From CAWCUK01 sp963798775 (GTDB lineage: Bacteria > Bacteroidota > Ignavibacteria > Ignavibacteriales > Ignavibacteriaceae), in NCBI GenBank assembly GCA_963798775.1, contig CAWCUK010000001.1, forward strand, positions 1,364,001 to 1,428,000: a stretch of DNA of 64,000 nt. The letters run 5' to 3'. Each line of letters opens with the position of its first letter. Position 1 is the stretch's first letter. The notes beneath the pieces are model-generated. The model searched no databases, was not told the origin of the DNA, and saw nothing but the letters and a program-made list of their open reading frames with translations. The translations under genes and the position numbers were made by a program. Positions 34,575-43,551 of this stretch are shown here, one piece after another.

Positions 34575-35534
34575 TTAAATATTGTAAAATTCTTTTGCCC
34601 AACTTAAAGTTTTTTGTATTCCTTGTTCGTAAGATGTTTTGGGAACAGTACCAATTTCTACTTCAAATTTTGATCCGTCTAAAATTAATTTAATCTGTTT
34701 TAAATACATCATTTCTTTAAATTCTCTTGCGATTGAGTTAAATAATCCGCCAAAACTAATAAACCAGCCGGAGTTTATTCCTTTTACTTTAGAATTTTTG
34801 CCGCCTTGTTTAGAAACTTCTTCTAAAATTTTTCTGGCGGTAGTCTCTGAATATCCCGGAATATTAAAAGTATCATTATTTTTTCTGCACTTTTCAGCTG
34901 CGGATACCATTGCTTCACCTGCGTCTTCAATAAAAATAGTTTCATAAGGAACATCTAAATCTCCGAACCAAATTATTTGTTTTCCCTTTAACGCATTAAT
35001 AAATAATTTTTCCGTAAATGTATTTATAACATACGGACCGTAGAAATCCGGAAAACGCACAATTGTATATGAAAGGCCCCGGCTTTTTGCAGCTTCCTCA
35101 AGCATCAATTCCATATCAACTCGAATTTTTCCTTTTCTACTGTTCGGCTGAAAAGGATGTTTTTCATTAACGGGATTATACCTTGGAAGTCCGTAAACAT
35201 AAACATTTCCGGGAAAGATAAGTTTAACATTTTTCTTTATGCAAATATCTATCACAATCCGCAGTAGCGGGCGCACTTCGGAATTCCATTTAGGATACGG
35301 TACATTTATACAATAATACAATGTTTTAGCCGATCCTAAAACCGCCTTCAGTTTCGAACTATCATAAACATCGCCTTGAATTAATTCAACTCCTTTTAAA
35401 TCATTTATATATTTTTTAGCTTTTTCAACACTTCTAACATAAACGGTAATTTTTTCTCCCCTTTTAACTAATGCTTTTGCGGCTGCTCTTCCTATACCCC
35501 CTGTAAAACCTAAAATTATATTTCTATCTTTCAA
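34575..35534 (-). CDS. NAD(P)-dependent epimerase/dehydratase
   Basis: A 319-residue extended short-chain dehydrogenase. The nucleotide loop is LGFTGGIGRAAAKALVKRG, followed by VYVRSVEKA, an aspartate in LIQGDVYDS and the VYVYGLPRYNPVNEKHPFQP region. The catalytic tyrosine is in VYVYG; the usual YxxxK spacing is not clear, so the reaction cannot be predicted. It starts at TTG 35534 after an AAAGG site. The product could modify a nucleotide sugar or act as an atypical NmrA-like protein. It converges on glgA. Confidence 0.75.
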   Translation of the reverse strand: MKDRNIILGFTGGIGRAAAKALVKRGEKITVYVRSVEKAKKYINDLKGVELIQGDVYDSSKLKAVLGSAKTLYYCINVPYPKWNSEVRPLLRIVIDICIKKNVKLIFPGNVYVYGLPRYNPVNEKHPFQPNSRKGKIRVDMELMLEEAAKSRGLSYTIVRFPDFYGPYVINTFTEKLFINALKGKQIIWFGDLDVPYETIFIEDAGEAMVSAAEKCRKNNDTFNIPGYSETTARKILEEVSKQGGKNSKVKGINSGWFISFGGLFNSIAREFKEMMYLKQIKLILDGSKFEVEIGTVPKTSYEQGIQKTLSWAKEFYNI

Positions 35535-35549
35535 ATTGACCTTTATGTT

Positions 35550-35591
35550 TAAAATTAAAAAGGGACGAGTTTAATATAAAACTCATCCCTT
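35550..35591 (-). terminator. Intrinsic terminator after gyrA
   Basis: Arms at 35579-35591 and 35560-35572 form a 13-pair stem around a 6-base loop. The single mismatch on the plus strand is a G-U pair on the minus strand, and a T-rich tail follows on the minus strand only. It therefore ends the gyrB-gyrA message. Confidence 0.75.
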
Positions 35592-35614
35592 AAATACAAC
35601 AGCCTAAAATTTTG

Positions 35615-38068
35615 TTATTCGTCTGCTTCGGGTATCTCTACTTCGTCTTCGGGAACAATTTTAGCAATATCCGCTATTGAATCTCCTTCTTTAAGACGAA
35701 TTACTCTAACGCCTTGAGTATTTCTACCCATTACTCTAATGTGTTTAACGCTTTGTCTTATTACCATTCCCTGGGAAGAGATAATAACTAATTCATCACC
35801 TTCAACTACTTCCATCATAGCAATCATCTTACCATTTTTTTCGCTGGTTTTAACAGTAATAACACCTTTACCGCCGCGTCTTGTAATTCTATAATCATTT
35901 ATATCAGAGCGTTTTCCGAAACCGCCAGCCGTAACAACAAGAATGGTATCATTTCTTTTTATTACAAGAAGTCCAACAACCACATCATCTTTACCGAGAT
36001 TTATACCTCGAACTCCGGTTGCGGTTCTTCCCATATCTCTAACATCTTTTTCCTGGAAACGAATTGCAAAACCATTTCTGGTTCCAAGTACAATATCATT
36101 AGTTCCGTCAGTTAATTTTACTGAAATAAGTCTATCGCCTTCAACTAAATTTATGGCGTTTATTCCGCCTTTTCTAACATTGCCGTACGCAGAAAGAACA
36201 GTCTTTTTAATAGTTCCTTTTTGAGTAGCCATAATTAAAAACTGATCTTCTTTAAATTCTTTAACGGTTACAAAAGCAGTAATTTCTTCGTTTTTATCTT
36301 TTTCCAATAAATTAATTATTGACCTTCCGCGAGCAGCACGGCCGCTTTCCGGTATTTCATGTACTTTTAACCAATAACATTTTCCTTTGTCGGTAAAGAA
36401 TAAAATATATTGATGAGTAGAAGCTATGAACATATGCTCGATAAAATCATCGTCTTTAGTTCCTGCGCCGGTAACGCCTTTTCCGCCTCTGCCTTGTTTT
36501 CTGTACCCGCTAACAGGAAAACGTTTGATGAAACCTTTATGAGAAATGGTAACAACAACATCTTCTTCAGCAATTATATCTTCCAAAGAAAATTCTTCAA
36601 AGCTATAAATTATTTCTGTTCTTCTTTCATCGCCGTATCTATCTTTAATTGCAAGAAGTTCATCTTTAATTATAAGATATCTTTTTTCTTCGCTTTCAAG
36701 AATTCCTTTTAATTTTTCAATTAATTTAATTACTTCTCTATACTCATCTTCAATTTTCTTTCTTTCAAGGCCGGTTAATCTCTGCAAACGCATGTCTAAA
36801 ATTGCTTTTGCTTGAATTTCGCTCAACTTGAATTTTCTCATCAAGTTATTTTTTGCGGTTTCAACGTCCCTGGATTTTTTAATAGTTTCTATAACCTCAT
36901 CAATATTATCTAATGCGATTATATAACCTTCTAAAATGTGAGCTCGTCTTTCAGCGGCGTCAAGTTCATATTTGGTTCTTCTAATAAGAACATCCATTCT
37001 ATGAGCGATAAAATGCTGCATTACTTCTTTTAGTGTAAGTACTTTAGGCGCTCCGTTTACCAAAGCAAGCATAATTACACCAAAGGTAGTCTGCATTTGT
37101 GTATGCTTAAACAGCTGGTTTAAAACCACCGCCGGCTGAGAATCTCTTTTAAGTTCTATTACAACACGCATACCATCGCGGTCAGATTCATCTCTTATGT
37201 TAGAAATGTCTTGAATTTTTCCGGCTCTTACTAAATCGGCTATTTTTTCAATAAGGTTGGCTTTATTTACCTGATACGGAAGTTCGGTAACAATAATATT
37301 TTCACGATTATTTTTGAGAACTTCTATATTGGCCTTGGCTCTTACAATAACTCTTCCGCGCCCCGTTAAATAAGCGTCTCTAACGCCTTCATAACCATAA
37401 ATTATACCGCCGGTAGGAAAATCTGGAGCGGTAATAAATTTCATTAATTTTTCAGATGATAAATCAGGGTTTTTAATTAAAGCAATTAAACCGTCAACAA
37501 CTTCTGTTAAATTATGAGGTGGAATATTTGTAGCCATACCAACCGCAATTCCGCTTGAGCCGTTTATAAGCAAGTTAGGTAGGTAAGAAGGCATAACTGT
37601 CGGTTCTTGCAGGGAATCATCAAAGTTAGGTGCGAAATCAACTGTGTTTTTATCAAGATCCCGAAGCATTTCTTCGGAAATTCTAGCTAAACGTGCTTCG
37701 GTATAACGCATTGCCGCAGGAGAGTCACCGTCAACAGAGCCAAAATTTCCTTGTCCGTCTACTAAAGGATAACGAAGGGAAAAACTCTGAACCATTCTCA
37801 CCATTGTATCGTAAACCGCGGTATCTCCATGCGGATGGTATTTACCGAGAACCTCACCCACAATTCTCGCTGATTTTTTATATGCTTTATTATAATGAAC
37901 ACCTAATTCGCTCATTCCATATAAGACTCTGCGGTGAACAGGTTTTAATCCATCCCGTACATCCGGTAAAGCTCTAGAAACTATAACCGACATAGAATAA
38001 TCTATGTACGAAGATTTCATTTCTTCTTCGAGTGAAACCGGGACTATTTTTTCAAAAATTGTTGCCAT
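35615..38068 (-). CDS. gyrA: DNA gyrase subunit A (GyrA)
   Basis: Catalytic cleavage/rejoining subunit of gyrase. In the 817 residues the catalytic tyrosine is Y122 (PAAMRYTEARL). The N-terminal winged-helix domain carries KYHPHGDTAVYDTMVRM, and the C-terminal beta-pinwheel holds the GyrA box RKQGRGGKGVTG. That box marks true gyrase as opposed to topoisomerase IV. The C-terminal tail is acidic (EDEVEIPEADE). It follows gyrB by 48 bases in the origin-proximal cluster. Confidence 0.95.
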   Translation of the reverse strand: MATIFEKIVPVSLEEEMKSSYIDYSMSVIVSRALPDVRDGLKPVHRRVLYGMSELGVHYNKAYKKSARIVGEVLGKYHPHGDTAVYDTMVRMVQSFSLRYPLVDGQGNFGSVDGDSPAAMRYTEARLARISEEMLRDLDKNTVDFAPNFDDSLQEPTVMPSYLPNLLINGSSGIAVGMATNIPPHNLTEVVDGLIALIKNPDLSSEKLMKFITAPDFPTGGIIYGYEGVRDAYLTGRGRVIVRAKANIEVLKNNRENIIVTELPYQVNKANLIEKIADLVRAGKIQDISNIRDESDRDGMRVVIELKRDSQPAVVLNQLFKHTQMQTTFGVIMLALVNGAPKVLTLKEVMQHFIAHRMDVLIRRTKYELDAAERRAHILEGYIIALDNIDEVIETIKKSRDVETAKNNLMRKFKLSEIQAKAILDMRLQRLTGLERKKIEDEYREVIKLIEKLKGILESEEKRYLIIKDELLAIKDRYGDERRTEIIYSFEEFSLEDIIAEEDVVVTISHKGFIKRFPVSGYRKQGRGGKGVTGAGTKDDDFIEHMFIASTHQYILFFTDKGKCYWLKVHEIPESGRAARGRSIINLLEKDKNEEITAFVTVKEFKEDQFLIMATQKGTIKKTVLSAYGNVRKGGINAINLVEGDRLISVKLTDGTNDIVLGTRNGFAIRFQEKDVRDMGRTATGVRGINLGKDDVVVGLLVIKRNDTILVVTAGGFGKRSDINDYRITRRGGKGVITVKTSEKNGKMIAMMEVVEGDELVIISSQGMVIRQSVKHIRVMGRNTQGVRVIRLKEGDSIADIAKIVPEDEVEIPEADE

Positions 38069-38116
38069 TATTTTTCAGGTTTTGTTTGTAAAAATCAAGT
38101 TAAATTAAATGCTTAA

Positions 38117-40093
38117 TTAAACGTCTAAGTTTCTAACATATTTAGCATTTTTTTCAATAAATTCGCGGCGCGGCTCAACATTATCTCCCATAAGAGTTTC
38201 AAAAATTTTATCCGCCGCGGCAGCGCTTTCCAAAGTTATTTGAAGAATCGTTCTTGTTTCGGGATTCATTGTTGTATCCCAAAGCTGTTCGGGATTCATT
38301 TCGCCCAAACCTTTATACCGGGAAATAGTTACGCCTTTTATTGAACCTTCTTCAAGCTGTTCTTCTATTAATTCATCATCGTTAATTTCTTTTCCGTTTA
38401 TTTTTAAACGTTTCAGAATATCTTTTCTTTCATTATCATCAAAAGCATAAAATTCTTCTTTGCCCTTTTTTATTTTATAAAGCGGCGGTTGAGCAATATA
38501 AACCTTACCCGCGTTTATAAGATCTTTCATGTGTCTGTATAAAAAGGTTAAAAGTAAAGTACGAATATGGCTTCCATCAACATCGGCGTCAGTCATTAAA
38601 ATAATTTTACCGTATCTTGCTTTCGCTTCATTAAAATCTGGCCCTAATCCCGCGCCAATCGCAGAAATAATTGCTTTAATTTCATTGTTTTCTAAAATTT
38701 TGGTGAGTTTCGCTTTTTCAACATTTAGTATTTTTCCTTTTAGCGGAAGAATCGCTTGAAATCTTCTGTCTCTTCCTTGTTTCGCAGATCCGCCGGCTGA
38801 ATCTCCCTCGACTATGTAAATCTCGCAGTGTTCAGGGTCTGTAATAGAACAGTCAGCAAGTTTTCCAGGAAGATTCATAGTATCCAGTGCGTTTTTTCTT
38901 CTGGCAAGGTCACGAGCCTTTCTGGCAGCCTCTCTTGCTTCTGCGGCACGTAAACATTTTTCAATAATTTTTTTTCCGACAGAAGGATTCTCTTCTAAGA
39001 ATTCAGAAAGTTTTTCACCGACCAATGTTTCAACAGCCGATTTAGTTTCACTGTTTCCTAATTTAGTTTTTGTTTGACCCTCAAATTGTGGCTCGGCTAC
39101 TTTTACAGAAATTACTGCTGTTAAACCTTCTCTAAAATCATCGCCTGTTAAATTTATTTTACCTTCTTTTATAAGACTATTTTTTGAAGCGTAATTGTTT
39201 AAAGTTCTGGTAAGAGCGGTTTTAAAACCTACTAAGTGGGTTCCGCCTTCGTGCGTATTTATATTATTGACGTATGAAAAAATATTTTCCGAATAAGTAT
39301 TATTGTATTGAAAAGCTATTTCAACCGGAGTGTTGTCTTTTTCTCCTTCAACATAAACGGTTTTATGTAGCGTTTCTCTTGTTTCATCAAGATATTTCAC
39401 AAATTCGATTAAACCGCCTTTAAATTGAAATACTTCTTCTTCGCCGCCATTGCGTTCATCTTTAATTGAGATTGTAATATTTTTATTAAGATATGCCAGT
39501 TCTCGCATTCTTTCCGCAAGAGTATCAAATTTAAAAGTAGTTACTTTAAAAATATCGCCGTCCGGTTTGAAGGTAGTTTTGGTTCCGCTATCATTCTTTT
39601 TTACTTTACCAATTTCTTTTACATCGCCTTTAGGAAATCCTCTTTCATATTCTTGGCTATATACCTTTCCGTCTCTCTTAACTTCTACTTTAAGCCATTC
39701 AGAAAGTGCGTTAACAACGGAAACACCGACACCATGAAGTCCACCGGAAACCTTATAAGTATCTTTATCAAACTTACCGCCGGCATGCAACACCGTCATA
39801 ACAATTTCAAGAGCCGATTTATTTTCTTCCGGATGAAGATCAACCGGAATACCTCGGCCGTTGTCTTCAACAGTAATACTTTCGTTCTGATTTATGGTAA
39901 TTTGAATATAATCGGCATATCCGGCAAGTGCTTCGTCAATACTATTATCAACCACTTCATTTACTAAATGATGAAGACCTCTGGGGCCAACATCGCCAAT
40001 ATACATTGCAGGGCGTTTTCTAACAGCTTCTAAACCTTTTAATACGTTTATATTTTTTGCGCTGTACTCATTAGTATTTTTTACATTCGACAT
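38117..40093 (-). CDS. gyrB: DNA gyrase subunit B (GyrB)
   Basis: ATPase subunit of gyrase. In 658 residues: GHKL ATP site (VVDNSIDEALAGYAD, VEDNGRGIPVDLH, GGLHGVGVSVVNALS), transducer domain, and TOPRIM domain with EGDSAGGSAKQGRDR, the acidic triad around ILMTDADVDGSHIRTL and the C-terminal RYKGLGEMNPEQLWDTTMNP. It lies 43 bases after dciA and is read with the recF-dciA-gyrB-gyrA cluster. Confidence 0.95.
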   Translation of the reverse strand: MSNVKNTNEYSAKNINVLKGLEAVRKRPAMYIGDVGPRGLHHLVNEVVDNSIDEALAGYADYIQITINQNESITVEDNGRGIPVDLHPEENKSALEIVMTVLHAGGKFDKDTYKVSGGLHGVGVSVVNALSEWLKVEVKRDGKVYSQEYERGFPKGDVKEIGKVKKNDSGTKTTFKPDGDIFKVTTFKFDTLAERMRELAYLNKNITISIKDERNGGEEEVFQFKGGLIEFVKYLDETRETLHKTVYVEGEKDNTPVEIAFQYNNTYSENIFSYVNNINTHEGGTHLVGFKTALTRTLNNYASKNSLIKEGKINLTGDDFREGLTAVISVKVAEPQFEGQTKTKLGNSETKSAVETLVGEKLSEFLEENPSVGKKIIEKCLRAAEAREAARKARDLARRKNALDTMNLPGKLADCSITDPEHCEIYIVEGDSAGGSAKQGRDRRFQAILPLKGKILNVEKAKLTKILENNEIKAIISAIGAGLGPDFNEAKARYGKIILMTDADVDGSHIRTLLLTFLYRHMKDLINAGKVYIAQPPLYKIKKGKEEFYAFDDNERKDILKRLKINGKEINDDELIEEQLEEGSIKGVTISRYKGLGEMNPEQLWDTTMNPETRTILQITLESAAAADKIFETLMGDNVEPRREFIEKNAKYVRNLDV

Positions 40094-40136
40094 ACTTGTT
40101 TTCCGGTACTTGTTTTTAAAACTTTTTTAGTTTTTG

Positions 40137-40442
40137 TTAAGTTGTAAACCTAACCCATTTAATACGTTCTTCTTTAAAATGTTTATTTATTTCATCTATT
40201 ATAATTTTTTCTTTAAATTTTAATTCGCTTCTCCAAACGGAATTTTCCACTCGCAAAAAAAGAGTTTTTTTTTCAACTTTAACAGCTGTTGCTATTTTTT
40301 GCAAATCAGGAAAAACCGTGCTAAATTCAAAAATTACATCGGATTCTTTTATTACTTTTCTTACGTTTCCCAAACCGGGAGAATTACGAATAATATCACC
40401 AAAACTTTGAAAATCATCAGGCATAATTAATTTCTCCGGCAT
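40137..40442 (-). CDS. dciA: DciA-like replicative helicase operator (DUF721)
   Basis: A 101-residue DUF721 protein with a FQSFGDIIRNS start, the LFLRVENSVWRSELKFKEKIIIDEINKHF signature (split here at WRSEL/KFKEK), and a basic tail. DUF721/DciA is the ancestral helicase-loading factor that helps DnaA recruit DnaB in bacteria lacking DnaC/DnaI. At 101 residues it is the short Bacteroidetes-type form. Its start overlaps the end of recF by 26 bases, so the two are translated together. Confidence 0.8.
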   Translation of the reverse strand: MPEKLIMPDDFQSFGDIIRNSPGLGNVRKVIKESDVIFEFSTVFPDLQKIATAVKVEKKTLFLRVENSVWRSELKFKEKIIIDEINKHFKEERIKWVRFTT

Positions 40443-41529
40443 TTAATTTTATTAATCTATCGTTATCGTTTTTCTTTAAGAAAGAAAAGTCCGCGAAATC
40501 AGTTAATGTTATAAATGCTTGCCCTACTTCTCTTAAATATTCACTTATTTTGAATGCACGGTTTGCATCAAGTTCACCGAAAACATCATCTAACAGAAAA
40601 ATAGGTGTTCTTCCGGTAATTTCTTTCAGATAGAAAAATTCTGCAAACCGTAAAACTACCTGAAAAGTTTTATGCTGCCCCTGAGATCCGAATTTTCTAA
40701 GATTTATTTGATTTACCTCAAAAACAAAATCATCACGATGAGGACCGATTAAATTTGTAGCTCTTCTTAATTCTTCTTCTTTTCGCGAAGTTAAAAGTCT
40801 TTCAAAATGCTTTTGAATATCCGCTTTATCATACTCTTCTAAATAAGAATAATTAATTTTCGGAATTTCATTTACCCCCATTATTACATCATACGATTTT
40901 TTTATATAAACATTAAATTCTTCAACAAAAGCTAAACGGTGTTTAATTAACTCTGTTCCGCTGTAAATTAATTTGGATGACCAAGCTTCAAGTTCGTCAA
41001 ATAAAACTCGGCTGCGTCTTTCTTTTATTAGGTTAAGTAACTTTGACCGCTGGCGAAGGGTTTTATTATAATCCAATAAAATCTTAAGGTATGTTTCACT
41101 TGATTGTGAAATAACAGAATCTACAAATTTTCTTCTGTCGCCCGGTGAACCTTGCGTAATTGAATGATCCGCTGGAGTTAATATAACAACCGGAAATTTT
41201 CCGATTATTTCCGCTGACCTTGAAACCTGTTTCCCGTTCTGAAAATAATATTTTTTGTTTTCTATATTGGAGTAATAAACCCGAATATTATCTTCCGTAA
41301 AATCTTTAAATGAACCTTTAATCTCAAATTCGTTTTCGTAAAACCTTAATACTTCACTATCTGATTTTGATTGATGACTTTTTGTTGTACATAGATAGTA
41401 AATAGATTCTAATATAGATGTTTTTCCCTGACCGTTTCCTCCGACTATATAATTTATGCCTTTCGAAAAATCTAATTCCGTTTCCCGATGACTTCTGAAA
41501 TTGTTTAAGTAAAGAGAAGAAAGAATCAT
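40417..41529 (-). CDS. recF: DNA replication and repair protein RecF
   Basis: SMC-like ATPase that aids RecA loading at gaps. In 370 residues: Walker A GGNGQGKTSILESIYYL (about 32-48), Q-rich SRSAEIIGKFPVVILTPADHSI, signature KFGSQGQHKTFQVVLRFAEF and Walker B IFLLDDVFGELDANR. It begins one base after the dnaN stop and is part of the oriC cluster. Confidence 0.94.
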   Translation of the reverse strand: MILSSLYLNNFRSHRETELDFSKGINYIVGGNGQGKTSILESIYYLCTTKSHQSKSDSEVLRFYENEFEIKGSFKDFTEDNIRVYYSNIENKKYYFQNGKQVSRSAEIIGKFPVVILTPADHSITQGSPGDRRKFVDSVISQSSETYLKILLDYNKTLRQRSKLLNLIKERRSRVLFDELEAWSSKLIYSGTELIKHRLAFVEEFNVYIKKSYDVIMGVNEIPKINYSYLEEYDKADIQKHFERLLTSRKEEELRRATNLIGPHRDDFVFEVNQINLRKFGSQGQHKTFQVVLRFAEFFYLKEITGRTPIFLLDDVFGELDANRAFKISEYLREVGQAFITLTDFADFSFLKKNDNDRLIKLNAGEINYA

Positions 41530-41530
41530 T

Positions 41531-42640
41531 TTAATTATTTAAACGAACAGGCATCAAAAGCATCATAATATCTTCTTTTTCATCCGGCACAGAAGGCTCT
41601 ATTATACATGCTTTGGTTGGAGAATGTAATTTAAAAATTATTTCTTCATTAGGTACATGCGTTAACATATCGTTTACATAAGCTGTATTAAAACCTATAT
41701 CCATCGGATCGCCCTTATATTCACATGAAATATTTTCTTTTGCATTAGAACCATGGTCAATATCTTCCGCAGATATTTCTAATGAATCCTCACCGATAGA
41801 AAATTTAACTTGTTTTGAACTTGAAGTAGAAAACAACATCATTCTTTTTATGGTAGAAAGAAGATCATCTGTTTTTACTTTTAAAGAAAATTCATTTTCC
41901 AAAGGAATAACACTACTGTATGCAGGATATTTTTCACCGATAAGCCTGCTGATAAATTCAAGGTCGCCTAACTGAAACGAAGCGTTGGTTTTGCTTAAAT
42001 ATATTTCAACTTCTGAATCGGTCAATAATTTTGATAATACAGAAATAGCTCTTTCGGGAACAATGTACTGCTCTTCAATTCCGGGGTTTATTTCCTTGTT
42101 AATAAATTTAACTAACCTATGTCCGTCTGTTGTTACAAATTTTAATCCATCTTCCGAAAATTCTAATAAGGTTCCTGTCATTGCCGGACGCATATCTTCT
42201 TTACTCATCGCGAAGGATGTTTGGTCAATTGCTTTTTTAAGTTCTTCACCGTTTATTTTTACCTCATTATCTTGCGCAACAGTTGGAATTTCCGGAAAAT
42301 CTTCAGGAGAAGAATAACTTATATTATAAATTCCGTTGTTGGTTGTAAGTTTTAATTTTGAATTAGACTCAGTTTCGAAATGTATTTGTGTATCTTTTAA
42401 TGATCTGATAATATCGAAAAGAAGCCTGGCGGGAATTACCATTTTAATATTTTCATTAGCTGAAATGTTAATAGAAGATCTGAGAGCGATTTCCAAATCG
42501 GTTGCGCAAACAGTCATCTCCCCGTCCTTTATATCAAACAGAAAGTTCTCTAAAATAGCCATCGGGCTGCGCGCAGGTACCGCGGGAATAATTTTAGCTA
42601 ATAATTTTTCTAAAACTTTACTGTTGACGTTAAATTCCAT
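41531..42640 (-). CDS. dnaN: DNA polymerase III beta clamp (DnaN)
   Basis: Sliding clamp of 369 residues in three repeated domains. Signatures: VPARSPMAILENFLFD, TVCATDLEIALRS, ATDxx loop equivalents including FVTTDGHRLVKF, and the C-terminal clamp loader/polymerase pocket segment MMLLMPVRL. A strong ribosome site (AAAGGAGAT) precedes the ATG. It is the second replication gene of the cluster but is separated from dnaA by a lipoprotein gene and a terminator, so it has its own promoter. Confidence 0.95.
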   Translation of the reverse strand: MEFNVNSKVLEKLLAKIIPAVPARSPMAILENFLFDIKDGEMTVCATDLEIALRSSINISANENIKMVIPARLLFDIIRSLKDTQIHFETESNSKLKLTTNNGIYNISYSSPEDFPEIPTVAQDNEVKINGEELKKAIDQTSFAMSKEDMRPAMTGTLLEFSEDGLKFVTTDGHRLVKFINKEINPGIEEQYIVPERAISVLSKLLTDSEVEIYLSKTNASFQLGDLEFISRLIGEKYPAYSSVIPLENEFSLKVKTDDLLSTIKRMMLFSTSSSKQVKFSIGEDSLEISAEDIDHGSNAKENISCEYKGDPMDIGFNTAYVNDMLTHVPNEEIIFKLHSPTKACIIEPSVPDEKEDIMMLLMPVRLNN

Positions 42641-42734
42641 CTATTTTATCTCCTTTTAAAGCATTCTAAATTAACAAAACTAAGCATAATACTCAATGAT
42701 AATAATAAGTATTATTGGCAATTAATGAATAGTT

Positions 42735-43136
42735 TTAAGGTAAAAGCGGGTTTTGATCGGCGTTTTCATCATCACTGTTTGATAGTGTCGCGTATAATGT
42801 ATATTGCCCACTGATTAGGGTACTTGAATAGATTACTAAAACTTTTGTTCCGGCTTTTATATCAATACTTCCGGTAACATCCCCGGTTGATGAGGAGGAG
42901 GTTGCACCGGCGGGAATTTCGAAAGTGGTTGAATAAGAATATGTTCCTTTTGGAATTTCTTTTACCGTTACCGTTTGCCCTGCCGGGATGGTAATTTCTT
43001 CTCCTCTAAAATTAACGAATATATCACCATCGGCTTTATTTTTAAAATTAATATTGTTGTCAATAGAAGATGAGCAGCCGTTGAAGATTACTATGATAGA
43101 AGCGAAAATAAGTAAAAAAAGAAAAAATTGTTTCAT
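42735..43136 (-). CDS. Hypothetical lipoprotein between dnaA and dnaN
   Basis: A 133-residue lipoprotein with signal FFLFLLIFASIIVIFNGC and lipobox cysteine C21. The mature part is a small, probably all-beta domain (DGDIFVNFRGEEITIPAGQTVTVKEIPKGTYSYSTTF, split at ITIPAG) ending in an acidic, unstructured tail. I recognise no family; the pattern resembles PEGA/Ig-like surface modules. It lies between dnaA and dnaN, which are usually adjacent, and directly beside the AT-rich origin segment. Confidence 0.7.
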   Translation of the reverse strand: MKQFFLFLLIFASIIVIFNGCSSSIDNNINFKNKADGDIFVNFRGEEITIPAGQTVTVKEIPKGTYSYSTTFEIPAGATSSSSTGDVTGSIDIKAGTKVLVIYSSTLISGQYTLYATLSNSDDENADQNPLLP

Positions 43137-43256
43137 AAAAATCTCGTTAAAATTTGATTCTTTACTAATGTTGGTTTGAAAACTTAGTTTAAAAGATTTT
43201 AAGAATCAACATTCAAAATATAATGGATCAGTCGATTATTTTTTTTGTTAACACAC

Positions 43257-43476
43257 TATTAATTAATATAAGTATTTATTTAAAAATATTAATTAATTTA
43301 ATAAGCATGTTAATATGTGGATAACCGCTTTATTCTACGTTTACGCTCCGTATACTAAATTTTAAATGAAGTTAAGTTGTTAGTAACTTGTCTGCTTTTT
43401 ACCGCTTGTTAACACTGTGTGCATTAGTAAGGTTTTACTAACATATTATACATGGTTTACCAACACGTTATCCACA
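43257..43476. other. oriC: oriC, downstream half: AT-rich unwinding element and two DnaA boxes
   Basis: 43257-43304 is almost pure A/T and is the best candidate for the DNA unwinding element. Next to it lie two perfect DnaA boxes, TTATCCACA on the minus strand at 43316-43324 and on the plus strand at 43468-43476, facing each other 152 bases apart. The segment is downstream of dnaA, toward dnaN, as in the Bacillus-type bipartite origin. The region 43137-43551 contains no gene. Confidence 0.65.
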
Positions 43477-43496
43477 TAAAAAATAATTTATTTAAA

Positions 43497-43526
43497 AATA
43501 AAAAAGCTCCCGAAAAAGGAGCTTTA
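43497..43526 (-). terminator. Intrinsic terminator of dnaA
   Basis: On the minus strand AAAGCTCC and GGAGCTTT pair around a loop TTTTTCG, followed by TTTTATTTTT. It lies about 27 bases after the dnaA stop and separates dnaA from the downstream replication genes. Confidence 0.8.
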
Positions 43527-43551
43527 AATGAACAAAAAAAAACTTTTAACT

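Noticed and set aside
35615..40093. Topoisomerase IV (ParC/ParE) instead of gyrase
   Set aside because: The A subunit has a GyrA box (RKQGRGGKGV) and the pair lies in the oriC cluster beside recF; this supports GyrA and GyrB.
42336..42659. Open frame on the plus strand across dnaN
   Set aside because: It is antisense to dnaN, whose frame, motifs and start are clear. Similar antisense frames in gyrA and gyrB are rejected for the same reason.
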